A stretch of DNA of 64,000 nt from Chara braunii (lineage: Eukaryota; Streptophyta; Charophyceae; Charales; Characeae), in assembly GCA_003427395.1 (NCBI GenBank), contig BFEA01000265.1, positions 480,761-544,760 on the forward strand, read 5' to 3'. Position 1 is the stretch's first letter; every line of letters begins with the position of its first letter. Below, one piece after another: positions 45,806 through 58,047 of the stretch. The translations under genes and the position numbers were made by a program. Under the pieces are notes generated by a model. That model was not told where the DNA came from. It did not search any database and saw only the letters and a program-made list of their open reading frames with translations.

Positions 45806-46221
45806 GTTCTAAGGGGGATGGCCTGTAGGACCTTCCAGTGACTCCAGACCAATTGGCCAAAGAGCTGACCCTCCAAAGAGTATCTTACCATCAAAGGTCT
45901 CACGTCGTGGAGTCATCAAGGGCCCGATAGGGCCATCATGGATCAGGAATTTTTGTACTTGCTAATTCTCCAATCTCCATGCTGTTGTTCCCATCGCTAT
46001 CGTATGATCACTTTTTTTTGCAACCGCTCTTGGCCTCCAGTTTGGCTGCTCTGAAAATTTCTGCATTTCGTCCCAGTGCTTTGACGGTTCGACTGTTCTC
46101 CCTGCTGCTGTTTCTCTATTGCTATCCTAGAGGACTGATCTGAGCCAGTAGTATTTCTTGTCTGTCCACAGCCTCTCTTGTACTTGGCCTATTTGCTGCC
46201 TCATTCCCTTCTTTCTTTTAT

Positions 46222-46325
46222 TGTCAACCGTTGCCTCTCTTACTTTTCCCTATTTGACCATTGCCCCTCTTACTTTCCCTTTTTGACCGTTGCCTCTCTT
46301 ACTTTCCCTTTTTGACCGTCCCTTT
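46222..46325. repeat. ~31-bp tandem repeat x3
   Basis: CCGTTGCCTCTCTTACTTTC then CCTTTTTGA recurs three times plus a partial unit. Confidence 0.85.
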
Positions 46326-48250
46326 TTTGGGGATGGACGTGTGTTGCTACATTGTATAGCTTTGGCCACCAGATTAGTTTGTGCGAGCCTGCTGTGTGCT
46401 TCCCTGGCCTGTCCAATGTGTAGACGTACCGTTCTCCAAAGAAGTCTGAGAGCTATTGTTCCCTTTCCAGCACTTCGAGTTGATTCTGATAGGGATTTGG
46501 TTGCTGATTTATGATTGTTGGAAGTTGAAGCTTTTCAGATCGAGGATGTCTTTTGTATGCAACACAGACCTTAAATTTCACGTCAATGCCATACATTCAT
46601 GTTCATGCCTGGACGTCTTTTGGCTGCCCAAATATTCGTATTCATGCTTGGCAGTGCACGATTTTGAGGAGCAGGCTGGAGTTGTATTCGACTTACCCAT
46701 AAATGCCGTAGACATCGCCAGGTGCCGTATCATCGTCCTAGGGGCAGACGGCACGGTGCTCCCGTTTCTTCTTTTTCTTTCAAGCCCAGGTTGTTGCAAA
46801 GGTGGGATACTAAATAGATGAGACAGTCACCCACAGTAACTGGGCCATTCGATTGTCCAGATAGCTGATTTTATTATTATTATTATTTTTTTTAATACCA
46901 GATAGCTGATTTCTGCAAAATCATAAACAGTATACGGGTTGCAATTGTAAGCAAGGAGACGAACATTAATGGCATCGTACGAACAGCAGCCTCACTGTAG
47001 AGCATTGTGCCATCATCAGATTCTGCAGGTTGCGTGGCTGGGAAAGTTTCGTCCAATACTGCAAATTGTACGGCAGGCGGAGATTACCATTTCTGTCCAG
47101 TTCCTCGGGCTGTATCAAATCCATTGGATCCAGCATGAGCTCAGTGTAGAAAAAATCACCTCGACTCGGGGGTCTCCATCAGGGGATCAGAAGGTGGATG
47201 ATTGTCATTTGGGGCCGGGAAGCAGCCAGAGTTGCACAGATGAGGAATAGGCTTGTCAGATGCCGGATGCGGACGTTGATCAGCTGCACTTGTGCTCGTA
47301 GTGGCTGCTAGCCTGTTACGTAGTCATGAAGATGCTGCGCAAGTAGCTGCACCTTGTCTGGTGCACTCACACGCCAGCAGCACTGAAGAAATCATCGTGA
47401 CATTGTGGGCATCAGACTCGATATGTTCTATACCTGGCTAGTGTATATTGCGAATGCCAATGTCATTCGATACGGTTGCGGGCATGTCGTCAGAGTAGAT
47501 CTCTAGCCTCTGCAGGGGGTGCGGTAATCGCGTCGTTCGAGGACAAACGAGGCCGCTGTCTTGGAGGCGACGTTGACATCTAACAGTCGATCCTATGCTG
47601 GATGCCTCTGCCAAAGGAGCCTACACGTCAGCTGATCTGACCACGAATGTGCTGATGACAAGGTCAATGACGAAGGGGAGGCATGCGAGGGGGAAGGAGG
47701 CCGCTAAGAAACGAAGAGGATAAGCAAGAAGGGCAGACGACTGATAGGATGATGATGTCCGAGATGTCGAGAAGGAGGTGGTGGAGGGCGGGGGGGGGGG
47801 GGGGGGGGTGTCGGTGGTGGTGGAGGGGGAGGTGGCCGTGCAATTTCAAGCAGGCAGTTGCCATATTGGTTCCCGGCTGAGCTGGCATATCCACATTTGC
47901 ATCTGCCATTTCAGCAGGACTAACAGGAGACGGATGCAGCTGCTGCCTGTGGTCAAGATTCATGTTCGAGGGTGGGCGGTGTGGCCTGCTGTGTGTGGCT
48001 GTGTGGAGGACCTGTGTGCCGAAATAGCATGCGGCACCATGCAGTGAAACCAGTCCAGAAGCTGTGCGACATAAGTGCGTAGCCAGGGCTGCCGGGCACC
48101 CGCATACACAGTCCAGTCTCTGGCCAGGACACTGGGAGAATGCCCCCCAACAAGCAAACGCCGTGTCAGGGAAGCCACTGCAGCTTTGAAGTCCGCAGTA
48201 TTGTTACAGATATGTTCGAACCTCGTAACCTGTGCGATGAAGAGAGACCG
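46326..48250. other. Unrecognised 1.9 kb with poly-G tract
   Basis: A 121-codon plus frame (46456-46821) and several 65-100 codon frames are present without family signatures. A G tract lies at 47789-47809, followed by GGTGGTGGTGG. No terminal-repeat element seen. Confidence 0.4.
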
Positions 48251-48291
48251 GCGGGCTGATGAGCCGAGGCGTCCGAAGAACAGGGACCGTC

Positions 48292-48505
48292 GACATCCAG
48301 GCCTCAGCCTTATCAAACACACCAATGTCATCATCACACAACGAAACGGAGACTGCAGCCGCGTTTTCCTCAGCAGGACATCAAAAACTATGGACGGTCC
48401 AGGCCTCAGCCTTATCAAACACACCAATGCCATCATCACGACGAGACGGAGAAAACTATGCAGCCGCGTTTTCCACAGCGGGACATCAAAAACTACGTAC
48501 TTGAA
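48292..48505 (+). repeat. ~102-bp (34-codon) tandem repeat x2, frame-preserving
   Basis: Direct copies starting GCCTCAGCCTTATCAAACAC at 48301 and 48403. Both are open in one frame, giving QASALSNTPMSSS...AAAFSSAGHQKLWT and QASALSNTPMPSS...AAAFSTAGHQKLRT. The unit length being a multiple of three and most changes being conservative are compatible with a former coding repeat, but no gene context is visible. Confidence 0.75.
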
Positions 48506-49089
48506 ATTCAAATTTGTGGTGCATCAAATTTGCCGTCAATGCTGCGAGGGCGTGACAGCAAGGTGCATGCCCCACATGAGGGACATATTGTGGAGGGATC
48601 GGTGCAATGGAACCAGCAGTCCAGAAAGGGTGTCCCAAACAGTTGCACACCCTGCTGACAGCGGCTAGCAGAAAAATTCAGTGGCTCCAGCGGCATGACA
48701 GAACGGTGCAACACAAATAAATGGGACTTTCGAGGGGCATGACACAAATTTGATCTTTTTTCTTTAATTTTATAATATTCCGTACCTCCAAAATCCTGCC
48801 CGTCTCCCAAAGTGATCAGCTTCCTTCTCTATGATCGATGCTGCCCCTTACCATCAGTTTCCTTCTCTATGATCAATGCCGCCCCTGACCATGGACGGAC
48901 GGACACCTTAACGTCGACCGGCTTGTGCAAAGGGCTGCCTTTGCAAAGCCTCAGGGAAGGGGAAGATCGCACAAGCCACAGATGCAGTAGCGCAGAGTGT
49001 CTCTCAGACATCAACTGCATCAAAGCGAGGGTGGTGGTTCACAAGAGGGGAACTGACGAAGCTTGCACCCCAGTTGCTCTGCAATATGA

Positions 49090-49090
49090 G

Positions 49091-49136
<46 letters not shown>
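49090..49136. repeat. (CA)n microsatellite
   Basis: Pure CA run of about 45 bp. Confidence 0.95.
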
Positions 49137-49138
<2 letters not shown>

Positions 49139-50089
49139 GGGCTGTGAAGGGAAAGCAACGGCAAGTGTGAAGTGTTTTTTGGGACTTTCAAACCCAAGCG
49201 GTCGTGAATGCATGGCTTCAAGCATCCGTGGCCCTACTAGTAAACCGCCAAGAAATGGTCCAGGCCGCCTTAACTGAAGGCAGGCCTGAGAAAGTGTCGC
49301 CGTGACTAAGTGAGGCGAGCAGGGGTCTTTTAAAGCTGGACTGAGGTGCCAGGCTCTGTAGCTAACTGATAGGCCCAGGCTACGATTTAGTTACGGAGGG
49401 TGGGACCTGAACTCAGCCCCAACTGGGTCTGGAAGCGGTCTCCACTACAGGACGACCTAGGAGGCTGCTAGGCGAAACACGTTGCGGGCAGATTGCTGCA
49501 AGGCAGCAGCACTAGCCAGGAGAGCGGCAGCAGCTTCTACGGCTGTGAGTGTGCGCCAGCCATTGTTCAAGAAGCGAGGCAGTGGGAACTAGGTTCTTAC
49601 CTGGCTGGTGTTGTTGGTGGAAGCCTTCTGTGTGAGCAGGGTCTTCAAGCAACATCGGACACGAGCGACACAAGGACAAAGAGTGAGGTGGTAGAGAGAA
49701 GTCTGTGTGCGCAGAGTCATCAAGCAACATCGGACAAGTGACACTGAGGACACAGAGTGAGGTGGTAGAGAAGAGTGTGTGCAGAGGTCGAAGAAACCAG
49801 AGAAGGCCAGTCACACAACAACAGTATGGCTACTGCATTGTTGTGGCATTGATGATCGGACGCAAAAAGTTGGGCTTTGCTCCTAATAGGTGTGAATTCA
49901 GTTGGGGTATTCTGCTTTCAACTCGGCTTTTCCACCACGGTCGTTCTTCTATTGTGATTTCACATTCAGGAAATTTGCATGGTTCCTTGCAGCACAGGCT
50001 TCTAATATTTTTCGCGCTCACAAACTTTTACAAAAAACTAGGAAAAACAGAAACATAAATAGAGGGCTGATATTTTCAGGAAAAAATGA
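49137..50089. other. No recognised feature
   Basis: Contains an imperfect direct repeat (GAGTGAGGTGGTAGAGA..AGTSTGTG at about 49682 and 49757). No coding or RNA signature identified. Confidence 0.4.
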
Positions 50090-50298
50090 TTAAACCACCA
50101 GCACTTGGCCCAGCTATCGATGTCGAGCCTGGAATGCCCCTGCGCGCCAATTTTTGCCGAAACGTCGGGGTACCGTTTCAATTTTCTTTTTGGCTGGCAC
50201 TTCCAGCCATTGCGGTCCGGTACCCCAAAGCCTAAAGCCACGGCGCATTAACGGGGAAGCGCCGCGTCCGATAGCTGCGCCAAGTATTGGTGGTTTAA
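50090..50298. mobile_element. Family E MITE, 209 bp
   Basis: TTAAACCACCAGCACTTGGC and GCCAAGTATTGGTGGTTTAA are near-perfect 20-bp inverted termini. The interior, with GCGCATTAACGG and CCAGCCATTGCGG, is unrelated to the copies at 2.3 and 9.8 kb, so only the ends are shared. Confidence 0.75.
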
Positions 50299-50633
50299 GC
50301 TGAAAAGATCTGCACGACCAAACAAAACTCGAACAACAGAAGACCGAATTTTGTTGCCCCTGCTGCTACTGGTAGGCATGTATCTTTTTGGGTTGGTCCC
50401 CCAGGCTCAGAAAAATGTGTCAGTTTCCCTTCTTATTTTTCCCCCTTTCATGCCAAGTGGTAGTTCAAGAATACCGTAATCATAATAATATAACAATGAT
50501 AAAGACTGAAGAAAAAGAACAGAAATTTCATTCTCCACAGCCTAACCCAGCGAAGAAAACATAGCGCTAACAAGCACCTGAAGTAAACACACTAAGAGTG
50601 CCCAAGCCTCCACCACATCCATACAAAGGGCCT

Positions 50634-50704
50634 CGCTCCACTACTCTCGAAATGTCCCGAACGAGGGTGAATCTTCCGCTGTGCGTGTCGAGAGTAGTGG
50701 AGCG
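50634..50704. repeat. Hairpin, 17-bp perfect arms
   Basis: CGCTCCACTACTCTCGA at 50634-50650 and its exact complement at 50688-50704, 37-nt loop. Confidence 0.85.
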
Positions 50705-50869
50705 AACGCCAAGGACTCTCTCTTTCCACCATAGGAAACATGTTCACCGTGGGACCCTTCATGCCATCCGGTTAAAATAATAATAATAATAAATACTACC
50801 AAACTTTCATTTATCAGAAAGAATAAAAAACCTTCACTGCAGCGACCATGTCATTGCTTTTCGGAAGAG

Positions 50870-50872
<3 letters not shown>

Positions 50873-50899
<27 letters not shown>
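50873..50899. repeat. Poly-A tract
   Basis: About 27 A residues. No retroposon body identified next to it. Confidence 0.9.
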
Positions 50900-50900
<1 letters not shown>

Positions 50901-51015
50901 CATTGCCCCTCTGATCAACGCAGTAATGGACCTGATATGACAACTCTCAATCAACAAAATTCTGCACGCTGCAACCCGGACGTTCCAGTCTGAGACCTCC
51001 GACATCGCGCGGAAG

Positions 51016-51138
51016 AGGCCTGTGGGCATGTAAGCGCAAACAAAGACAAAGACAAAGAAAACAAATAAACCGGAACCGGAACAGGCCTGCGTGCATGTAA
51101 GCGCAAACAAAGACAAAGACAAAGAAAACAAATAAACT
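51016..51138. repeat. ~66-bp tandem duplication
   Basis: GGCCTG.G.GCATGTAAGCGC then AAACAAAGACAAAGACAAAG and AAAACAAATAAAC, two copies almost identical. Confidence 0.9.
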
Positions 51139-52380
51139 GCAAATATAAACCTCCAACAAAAGCCTTTCCGAATCTTTCAGACCACGACCCATTGCGAAAC
51201 ACAACCCTCAGACCAAGGCAATTTCCGGAACGAGCTTTCCTCAAAGCAGCAGAAGCTTCAAGGACGCCAACTCAAAGCACGGACCCATTTTGAAACACAA
51301 TCGCCAGACTCCACAGTGCAAGCCAGTTTTGAAAACAAACTTCCCCAAAGCAGCACCGGCAGCAACCCTCACGCATAGCATTCTCTGTTCTCTCACTGCA
51401 AAACACAACCATGAAAAAGAAACACAGCAAAAGCTGTTCCTTTTTTTTAAGGGAGAGTATAAACCACGTACGAAATGATCAATCCAAGTTGAAGAAGCAA
51501 CCAACCTCATGATGCCACCACAAGGGATTGATTGAACCCTTCATCGCACGGATTGCATCTCTCCTCCGAATCTGTCACCGAGCACCATATCTCCTGTGGA
51601 TCTTGTCACTGACATGGCCAACACAGGCACTACGATCTCCCAGGCAGATGCCACTCTCAGACCGTTTCTGCTTCCGACTCTTTCTCATGTGCGAGTCATT
51701 CATTGATGGAAGAATGCTTGAACCATCTTATTACCGTCGTAATTCCCAAATTCATAATCCTCGTATGATGCAGACAAGTGCGGTTCGGAGATCGACGACC
51801 ACTCTTTTCTCAACTTTGCTACCATCAGCGTCAAATTCACAATGATCGAGACGACCTTCACCTTGCGCGCAATTAATACAACACTCAAAAGCAAGACCTA
51901 TGCTAGCTACTGCACCTCTAACAACGGTTAAACAGGGATGCACCATACAGGCATACCCTTTCCGACTCAAAGACTTGCAAGCTTGACATAGAAACATCCC
52001 ACGTGACACCAGTCGTCAAAACATTACAGAAGAAAATGAAAAAGTGACCCACCAACCCCCCTCCAAACTGCCTTGGAGAGCACAACATACATAGCCCAAT
52101 ACTCTGCTTTGCCTCCGCCCCTCCACTGCGCATCCAAGTCGACCCAAATTTGCATATGTAGAACAACCGTGTCAACAACGATAGACAAGGCATATCAACT
52201 GCAAACCACTTTCCACACACCCTTCATCACTTGCTCATGCCATTCACAGCAAACAGTTCCTCCCTCATCTCATTCTCCCTTCCGCTGGGAGCCCCTCTTG
52301 GCCCTTGTTCCCATCCATGGCAACAAAAACTACCCTCCTTCCTCCGGAAGTGTTGCTGACCTACACGAACGAAAGAATAC

Positions 52381-52381
52381 A

Positions 52382-52451
<70 letters not shown>

Positions 52452-52452
52452 A
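52381..52452. repeat. (CT)n(CA)n compound microsatellite
   Basis: About 13 CT units pass directly into about 20 CA units. Confidence 0.95.
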
Positions 52453-53460
52453 CCTCCACCCTTGGCAAAGTGTGGAAAGAGAATAATCTGAAGTGGCAAC
52501 AGCAAGCATTCAGCTCACTATGTCCATCCAGCAAAGGATCCGATGTCACATCTATCACAATATCTGTGACAATCCGAAAAGGGGAATGTTGCTGCGACCG
52601 TCATTTTTGAGGCAGGGTCTAATTATTCTTGGGTGCAAGTGAGAAGAACGGCTCAAACCCCCCATTCACTTTGTGCTGCGTTGATTAGAAGGAATAGTAC
52701 CTTCCTAATTCCAGGATATGTGTGACAGCAAGCATATAGCCTCTTTCACATCTACCATTGCAGGCCCAAACCTTCTTTGCCCACTCAGCTGGAAATGACA
52801 ACATGTCGCATGACGTCTATTTCTCACACTCCTTGCTCTCATACCGAAATCCTGACGGTTACAACCCACCCTTACCTACTCCCTGGAAAAGCACCTCTTG
52901 ATAGGCTCACCCTAATCACGGAACCCAGTCTTATCAGGTTTCGGGGGACTTCCTGGTGCCTTTGCCTTCCCCGAGTACTTCTGCACAAATTAAAAGACAA
53001 ACACACAGCAACCAAACAAAAGCACGTTAATGCCACCGGCACATCCTCATCTACTCTCTTCAAGTTCCTTAAATGCATGTCACTCTTTGCTACCGATGAC
53101 AGGGAGGTACAAGCAACAAACTAACTGCACCAAATGTTCACCATATCCTCTACAATCAAGTCACCTCCTCCCTTACGTAATCCCTCACCTCCCAGAAAAG
53201 TCGAAAAATCTAGGCTGTCTTGTAAATGTAGCAGCCAGCGCCCATACTGAGCTGCCAATCAAAATGGCCAATATTGTGTATGGCGCTTTCGAGTGCTTGC
53301 ACACCCTCCAAGCTTGAAATTTGTCAGTTGTCGCTCTTGTCTGGCAATGCCCAAAAATGTTGTGCGCGCCTTGTGTCCCCGCCCTCCCCCCCACATCTCC
53401 CTTGGAGCACAAGCACACACGGAGTGCCACTTTCTGGGCAACTCGGTGCTGCTCCATTCC
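52453..53460. other. No recognised feature
   Basis: Several overlapping frames of 60-130 codons on both strands, none with a family signature. Could be intron or 3' flank of the Rer1 gene on the minus strand. Confidence 0.35.
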
Positions 53461-53484
53461 CTCTCTCTCTCTCTCTCTCTCTCT
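53461..53484. repeat. (CT)n microsatellite
   Basis: About 12 CT units. Confidence 0.95.
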
Positions 53485-54425
53485 TCTGAGCAATACTGCA
53501 ACAGGTCCACTAGTGTGTCGCATAAGAGCTCTGACAACCCCATATACCAGCCACCCTTATCTTTCTTATTTCTTTCTTGTAGCCCTGTTCTGCTTCATAT
53601 ATCTTACATTCAATACAAAAGAAGGTAAACAAGTACCATCCCCCAGCCACCCTTCTCAACAGGGTTTGAGCTGCAGACATGTAAGTAGGATATGGCCCTG
53701 TACTGAGGAGCAATAACCACCAAGAAGGCATTTTGTGTTGTTAGACAAACCAAGACAGCCTACACGAGGTAACTAACGTAAACAAAATAAACATGAATGA
53801 TTCTTCCCCAAATGCTAAGGACCAAAACACTGACTCGTTTGTTTATCGCATTTTCCTCCCCTTTCTTTCCTCTTCCCCATCCCATCAGTGGAGCCTCTTC
53901 TTACGAGTCTTGGGGTTTATCCTAAGCAAAGTTCTACAAAGAAAAGGACAGACCCACCGGTTCACCTACCTGGCAGTTTCTGGGAAAACAACTATAACCC
54001 CACTTCAATCAGAAGGCTCGCCACATCCAGCTCGGCAAGGAGCCTTGTCATGTAACGGTTGGCAGGAACACAGCACTGGGTATGTAAGTTGCTGAGCAGC
54101 AAAAAATACAAAGGCTTCCATAAGGAAGACCAAGAGGGATGTGTCGGTTTCCCTTCAATATTTGTGCTCTTCACATAAGCAGGCATCTCGATTCTTTTCC
54201 TTTATCGTTCTACTGCTCGTGAGAACGCACCTCACATTATACACCAGATACGAAATAAGCAAATGTATTAAAAGTTAAAACTTCTCCACCACGTCCTATA
54301 CCCCATCCAAGAGTAGCTGAATGAGGTAATTAAACAAGAACCTGTTCATACAAAGGTTTTTCTGGCACAAAGTGAGCTACTTCAAACAAATTCATGGCTC
54401 CATTCACTCCTCAACTGCTCGCAGG

Positions 54426-54491
54426 TCACTTGTGAAATCCAGCTCCCCATTGAACGCAACCATCTCCAAATTTATTTTCCGACTTCTTTTC
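54426..54491 (-). CDS. Candidate terminal exon of Rer1
   Basis: On the minus strand an acceptor GTTTGTTCTGCAG precedes 54491. Joined in phase to the CAG that ends the exon at 54711, it would add 21 residues (EKKSENKFGDGCVQWGAGFH and a final Lys) and a TGA stop. The intron would be 219 bp (54710-54492), starting GTCAGT and ending GCAG. Rer1 C-termini after the conserved GKQ are short, basic and variable, which fits, but no residue is conserved enough to prove this exon. Other acceptors further down could be used instead. Confidence 0.45.
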   Translation of the reverse strand, partial: EKKSENKFGDGCVQWGAGFHK

Positions 54492-54710
54492 CTGCAGAAC
54501 AAACTCCAAAAGATCTTCTTAGATTATTATTGTTCTCAACAAGAATCAGAACACCGAGTCCCACCCCGGTCCTGCCAAACGCACCCATGCCCTGCCAGGT
54601 GTCCACATCCTTGGCATGCTCATACAGCAGCAGATGAGAGGGTTTGAAACTTTCAAAATCAGTCAGCCAACGCCGCTTAGCGGCCATAGTGACGGCGACA
54701 TAGAACTGAC

Positions 54711-54891
54711 CTGCTTCCCAAAGGAGAATGGAATGTATCTGTGCTTGATCATGTGTGCCAATTGGCGCTTCATGGAGCTGATGAACAGCACCAGCCAGTA
54801 AACAAGAAGAATAGGCCAGAAGACCGGCACATCGAAAAGCGAGAAGAAGGTCAAGAAGAACGCAATAATGAAGGCCCTCGTGAATTGGTAC
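54711..54891 (-). CDS. RER1: Rer1 retrieval receptor, penultimate exon
   Basis: Bounded by acceptor TTTTTTGCAG (ending 54892) and donor GTCAGT (from 54710), the 181-bp exon encodes [20 protein letters not shown], then [36 protein letters not shown] and GKQ. The [10 protein letters not shown] signature and MIK.RYIPFS.GK end are diagnostic of Rer1, a four-helix membrane protein of the early Golgi that returns escaped membrane proteins to the ER in COPI vesicles. The exon covers the last two membrane helices. It begins in phase 2, so a preceding exon should end ...FKFTG-type, with the Trp codon split (TG|G). I searched the remaining 9 kb upstream by eye and found no exon for the N-terminal half. 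The frame is intact with no damaging change, so this may be a live gene with a long intron, or an isolated fragment. Confidence 0.88.
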
Positions 54892-54962
54892 CTGCAAAAA
54901 AGTCCACCATGTGCCAAAAAAGTCCAGTCAAACACTGCCATCAAGAAGAGCATAGTCGACAA

Positions 54963-56180
54963 TCAGAGCTGATTATGTTCTTCTTTCCCTTTCCTTCATT
55001 TCTATTCTCAGTGCCCCTGGCACGCTGCGCAGTATACACAGCTGATGCACTTCGCTAGGTTCGAGGTTCTGCCAGACACTGCTGCGAGCAAACTATAAGC
55101 TAAACGACGAGACAAGACCAGGACGGAAGGAAAGGTGGGGGGATATGAAGATAACAATTTCTTTCATCCCAGATCTATCTTTCACTAGGAAAATTTGGGT
55201 CACCTGTCAGGCTTGTGGCTGACAAATGAAAAGAAAAATAAGAAAAATGACCTCGACGCCGGCTAACACTCAATTGCATCTTGCATGGAGTCATATTGGA
55301 CCACTCCTTGATATATATGTTCTTCCTTTCAGGTGCTCTTTCACTATGCATTTGATTTCGCTTCTCTATTGAAAACGAACATAAGCGACTTAATCCCATT
55401 AGTATGTTCCAGGTACAACATGATCTTGATAGGCTTGGTTCCTATTCTCAGGTATGTACGAATGAGAGGGTCCCAATTCGCATCTCCTAATTGAATCAGG
55501 ATGGGCTTCATCCCACTTACTGTTGGGTTTGCCAGTTTGCCCAGAATAGAGCTCAGGATCTGTAGGGGTTTGGTTTTGCTTTTTCTTAATCTTCTGGTTT
55601 TCTTGGTCTTTAAACCAACAGTACACGCCTCACATCGGCTGCGGGCGCGGCGAAACGCAATGCCGGTTGCCAATCTTTTTAATCGATGGCACGATGGCGC
55701 CAACATTTTCCAACCAGGTGACGAAACATTTTCAGCAAGGCTGGGCCTGTGCACTGTCGGCACCACGAAGCAGCTCGTGAGGCCAACTTCACCAGACCGA
55801 AACAAGGACAGAAACAAGGACAGCCACATATCCAGAGAAAAAGTAGCTGATATACAGAGTTTCCCTTCCCACCTGCAAGCCCACTTTCGCTAGAGCTGAT
55901 TCAGGTGATATATGATTGACAATGTTTCAACAGCAGAAGACCATTAAGTCCATTTCGTCAAAGATGATACAGTTGGTGAGACTACAGTGCAATCTGGATT
56001 TCCCCACGCAATGATGGTGCAGAGCAATGCTGCAGCATTCAAGACTGATGGAACAGAATGAATCACGTGTCAAGGAGGGGATGTGTTCCCTGTTCTTCAA
56101 CGGGAACATATTCTGTGAACACAGCAACAGCTGACGATAATCCTGATCTGACCATCGAGAAGCTGTGCATGACAGACGCA
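54963..56180. other. Unrecognised; probably Rer1 intron or flank
   Basis: A 161-codon minus frame (55829-55344) contains a Lys/Arg-rich stretch (KTKKTRRLRKSKTK) but no family pattern, and it does not match Rer1 exons. No repeats of the families described here. Confidence 0.4.
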
Positions 56181-56186
56181 ATACCA

Positions 56187-56268
56187 AGTTCGAATCTCCA
56201 GTCCGCGCCACCGAGTTTGAATCTCCAATCCGCGCCACTGAGTTTGAATCTCCAATCCACGCCACCGT
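56187..56268. repeat. 27-bp tandem repeat x3
   Basis: AGTTTGAATCTCCAATCCGC then GCCACCG, three direct units with few changes. Confidence 0.9.
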
Positions 56269-56336
56269 CTCTTCTTTTTTTAAATCTAGTGGAGTTAAAT
56301 TCAATTACTCATATTAGTCGAGACTCAAAATTGTTC

Positions 56337-56635
56337 AAAAGATATGTAACATTTTATAATCCGATCATTTCCACTCGTAATTGAGAAGCGAAGTGCAACG
56401 AAGTTGCCTCTACCAAGAAAATTTGGGAACGCCTTCAACTTTTTTGTCTGTGCCGGCACGAAGTGTGAAGTCAGAGTTTCCATAGTACATGAAAATGGAA
56501 GGGAAACAGTCAGTAGTCTTGCCAAACTGATGGAGAGCCATGTGCTTGGAAATCTTGCACGCACGGTTCGGAGGGAAGCAAAAGATATGTATCATTTTAT
56601 AATCCGCTCATTTCCACTTGTAATTGAGAAGCTAC
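56337..56635. repeat. Direct repeats of ~56 bp flanking 190 bp
   Basis: AAAAGATATGTAWCATTTTA then TAATCCG.TCATTTCCACT and GTAATTGAGAAGC occur at 56337 and 56580. Further related pieces (GATTAGTGT.TC..GAAATGCT) at 56655 and 56810 suggest a degraded dispersed repeat. Confidence 0.7.
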
Positions 56636-57255
56636 TATAGTCTATTATTAAAACGATTAGTGTTTCAAGAAATGCTTGTCCAGAAACTTCTCCACATACC
56701 GTCCGGATATCAATGATTAGTGTTCACTACTATTCAGATTATAATACGTCCGATGAACATTTCTACTCGTAATTGAAAAGTTAGCCTATTACTTAAAGTA
56801 CTCAAAATGATTAGTGTCTCTTGAAATGCTAGTCCAGCAACTTCTCGATGTATCGTCCGCACATCAACAAGTATTCAGATTATGTGACTCGTTAACAATC
56901 ACGTATTTTTATAGTTAGACGAGTCCAGCGGGTGATCTAGAATTGGGTCAATTACATTTACTAGAAGGACATTTAGGTTTATTTGAAGTACCACCTATAC
57001 GTTTGTACAAGCTAAAAAAAATTATTAGATGATCTATAAAGGTCATCTATATGTTTGTACCAGTCAAAAGGTTGTGGCCAAAACTCATGAAGTGGGTTAC
57101 GCGTTGAAGCAGCTTCACGAGAAGGCTGAAGATTACACCTATCCAGAGCGAACACAGGAGCAGCACAGATGGTACTGGACTTGGGTACACCACGACACAG
57201 CACAAATACAGGAGCAGCAACAATGGACGCCAACGGTACTGGAGTTGGGTACACC

Positions 57256-57393
57256 GATGCAGCAAACAGTGCATGTAGATGAGGCAGGACCCAACTTGCA
57301 TCCCCCGCACAAGGGTTTGGAAGAGATGCAGCAAACAGTGCATGTAGACGAGACAGGATCCAACTTGCATCCCCCGCACAAGGGTTTGGCAGA
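57256..57393 (+). repeat. 69-bp (23-codon) tandem repeat x2 in an open frame
   Basis: GATGCAGCAAACAGTGCATG at 57256 and 57325. Both copies lie in the 126-codon frame 57029-57409 and translate as MQQTVHVDEAGPNLHPPHKG and MQQTVHVDETGSNLHPPHKG. Nearby GAGCAGCA-type modules add Gln-rich residues. No recognised protein family. Confidence 0.75.
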
Positions 57394-57409
57394 GCTAGCG
57401 GTTAGGTAG

Positions 57410-58047
57410 AAACTTGTCAGTAAGAGCGGCAGTGGGGGGAGAGAAATGATTGCTGTTTGGGGCAACCAAGGGCGAAAGCCATGGACAATGTTCTTCACCA
57501 TCCTGCCTACTTGCCAAAAGAGTAGGATTGAGTGCGCTGGACACATGCCTGCCCCATTCCTCTCGCGATATGTAAAGCATGGCTCAGAGAGAGGTCTCAA
57601 GAAACTTTAGCAAAGCAGACAGAAGAGAAGTTCCATGTCCTAGTGCGCATAACTGGTAAAAGGCTGGTGGTGATTTGGAAGGCGCTGGGCAAATAGTCAA
57701 GACAGGTCGCCTAACTTGGCATTCCTGCCTGTCCAGACAGTCAGCACACTGGTCGTTCAGGTGAGTTTGGGGAAAGACCAGTAGCCATGCCACCCTAAAC
57801 CAGGCGACACTAGCGACAGATCAAAAATCTGCTCTTGGGAGCAGAGTGAATGACAGGATAGTGGCAAGGAAAGGGGGGTGCAGATGAAAAAGCACTAAAG
57901 AAGACGGGGGAAAGACGGAGGGGCGAGGAGGGGTAGCCGAGCATTAAGGAACAGAAGCCAGCTGCGTGTAGGAGAGAGACCTCCACTTTGCTTGCTTGAT
58001 GGATGGCTTCATAGAGCCAAGAAAGCCTACCCCCACAAACCCCTCAC
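57410..58047. other. No recognised feature
   Basis: Lies immediately 5' of the U2-like sequence. I looked for a plant snRNA upstream element (GTCCCACATCG type) and a TATA box about 30 bp before the start and did not see either. Confidence 0.45.

Noticed and set aside
55344-55829. 161-codon minus frame considered as an upstream Rer1 exon
   Set aside because: No match to the Rer1 N-terminal half, whose first membrane helices and DEF.PF.RRLPEFKFW segment should be easy to see.
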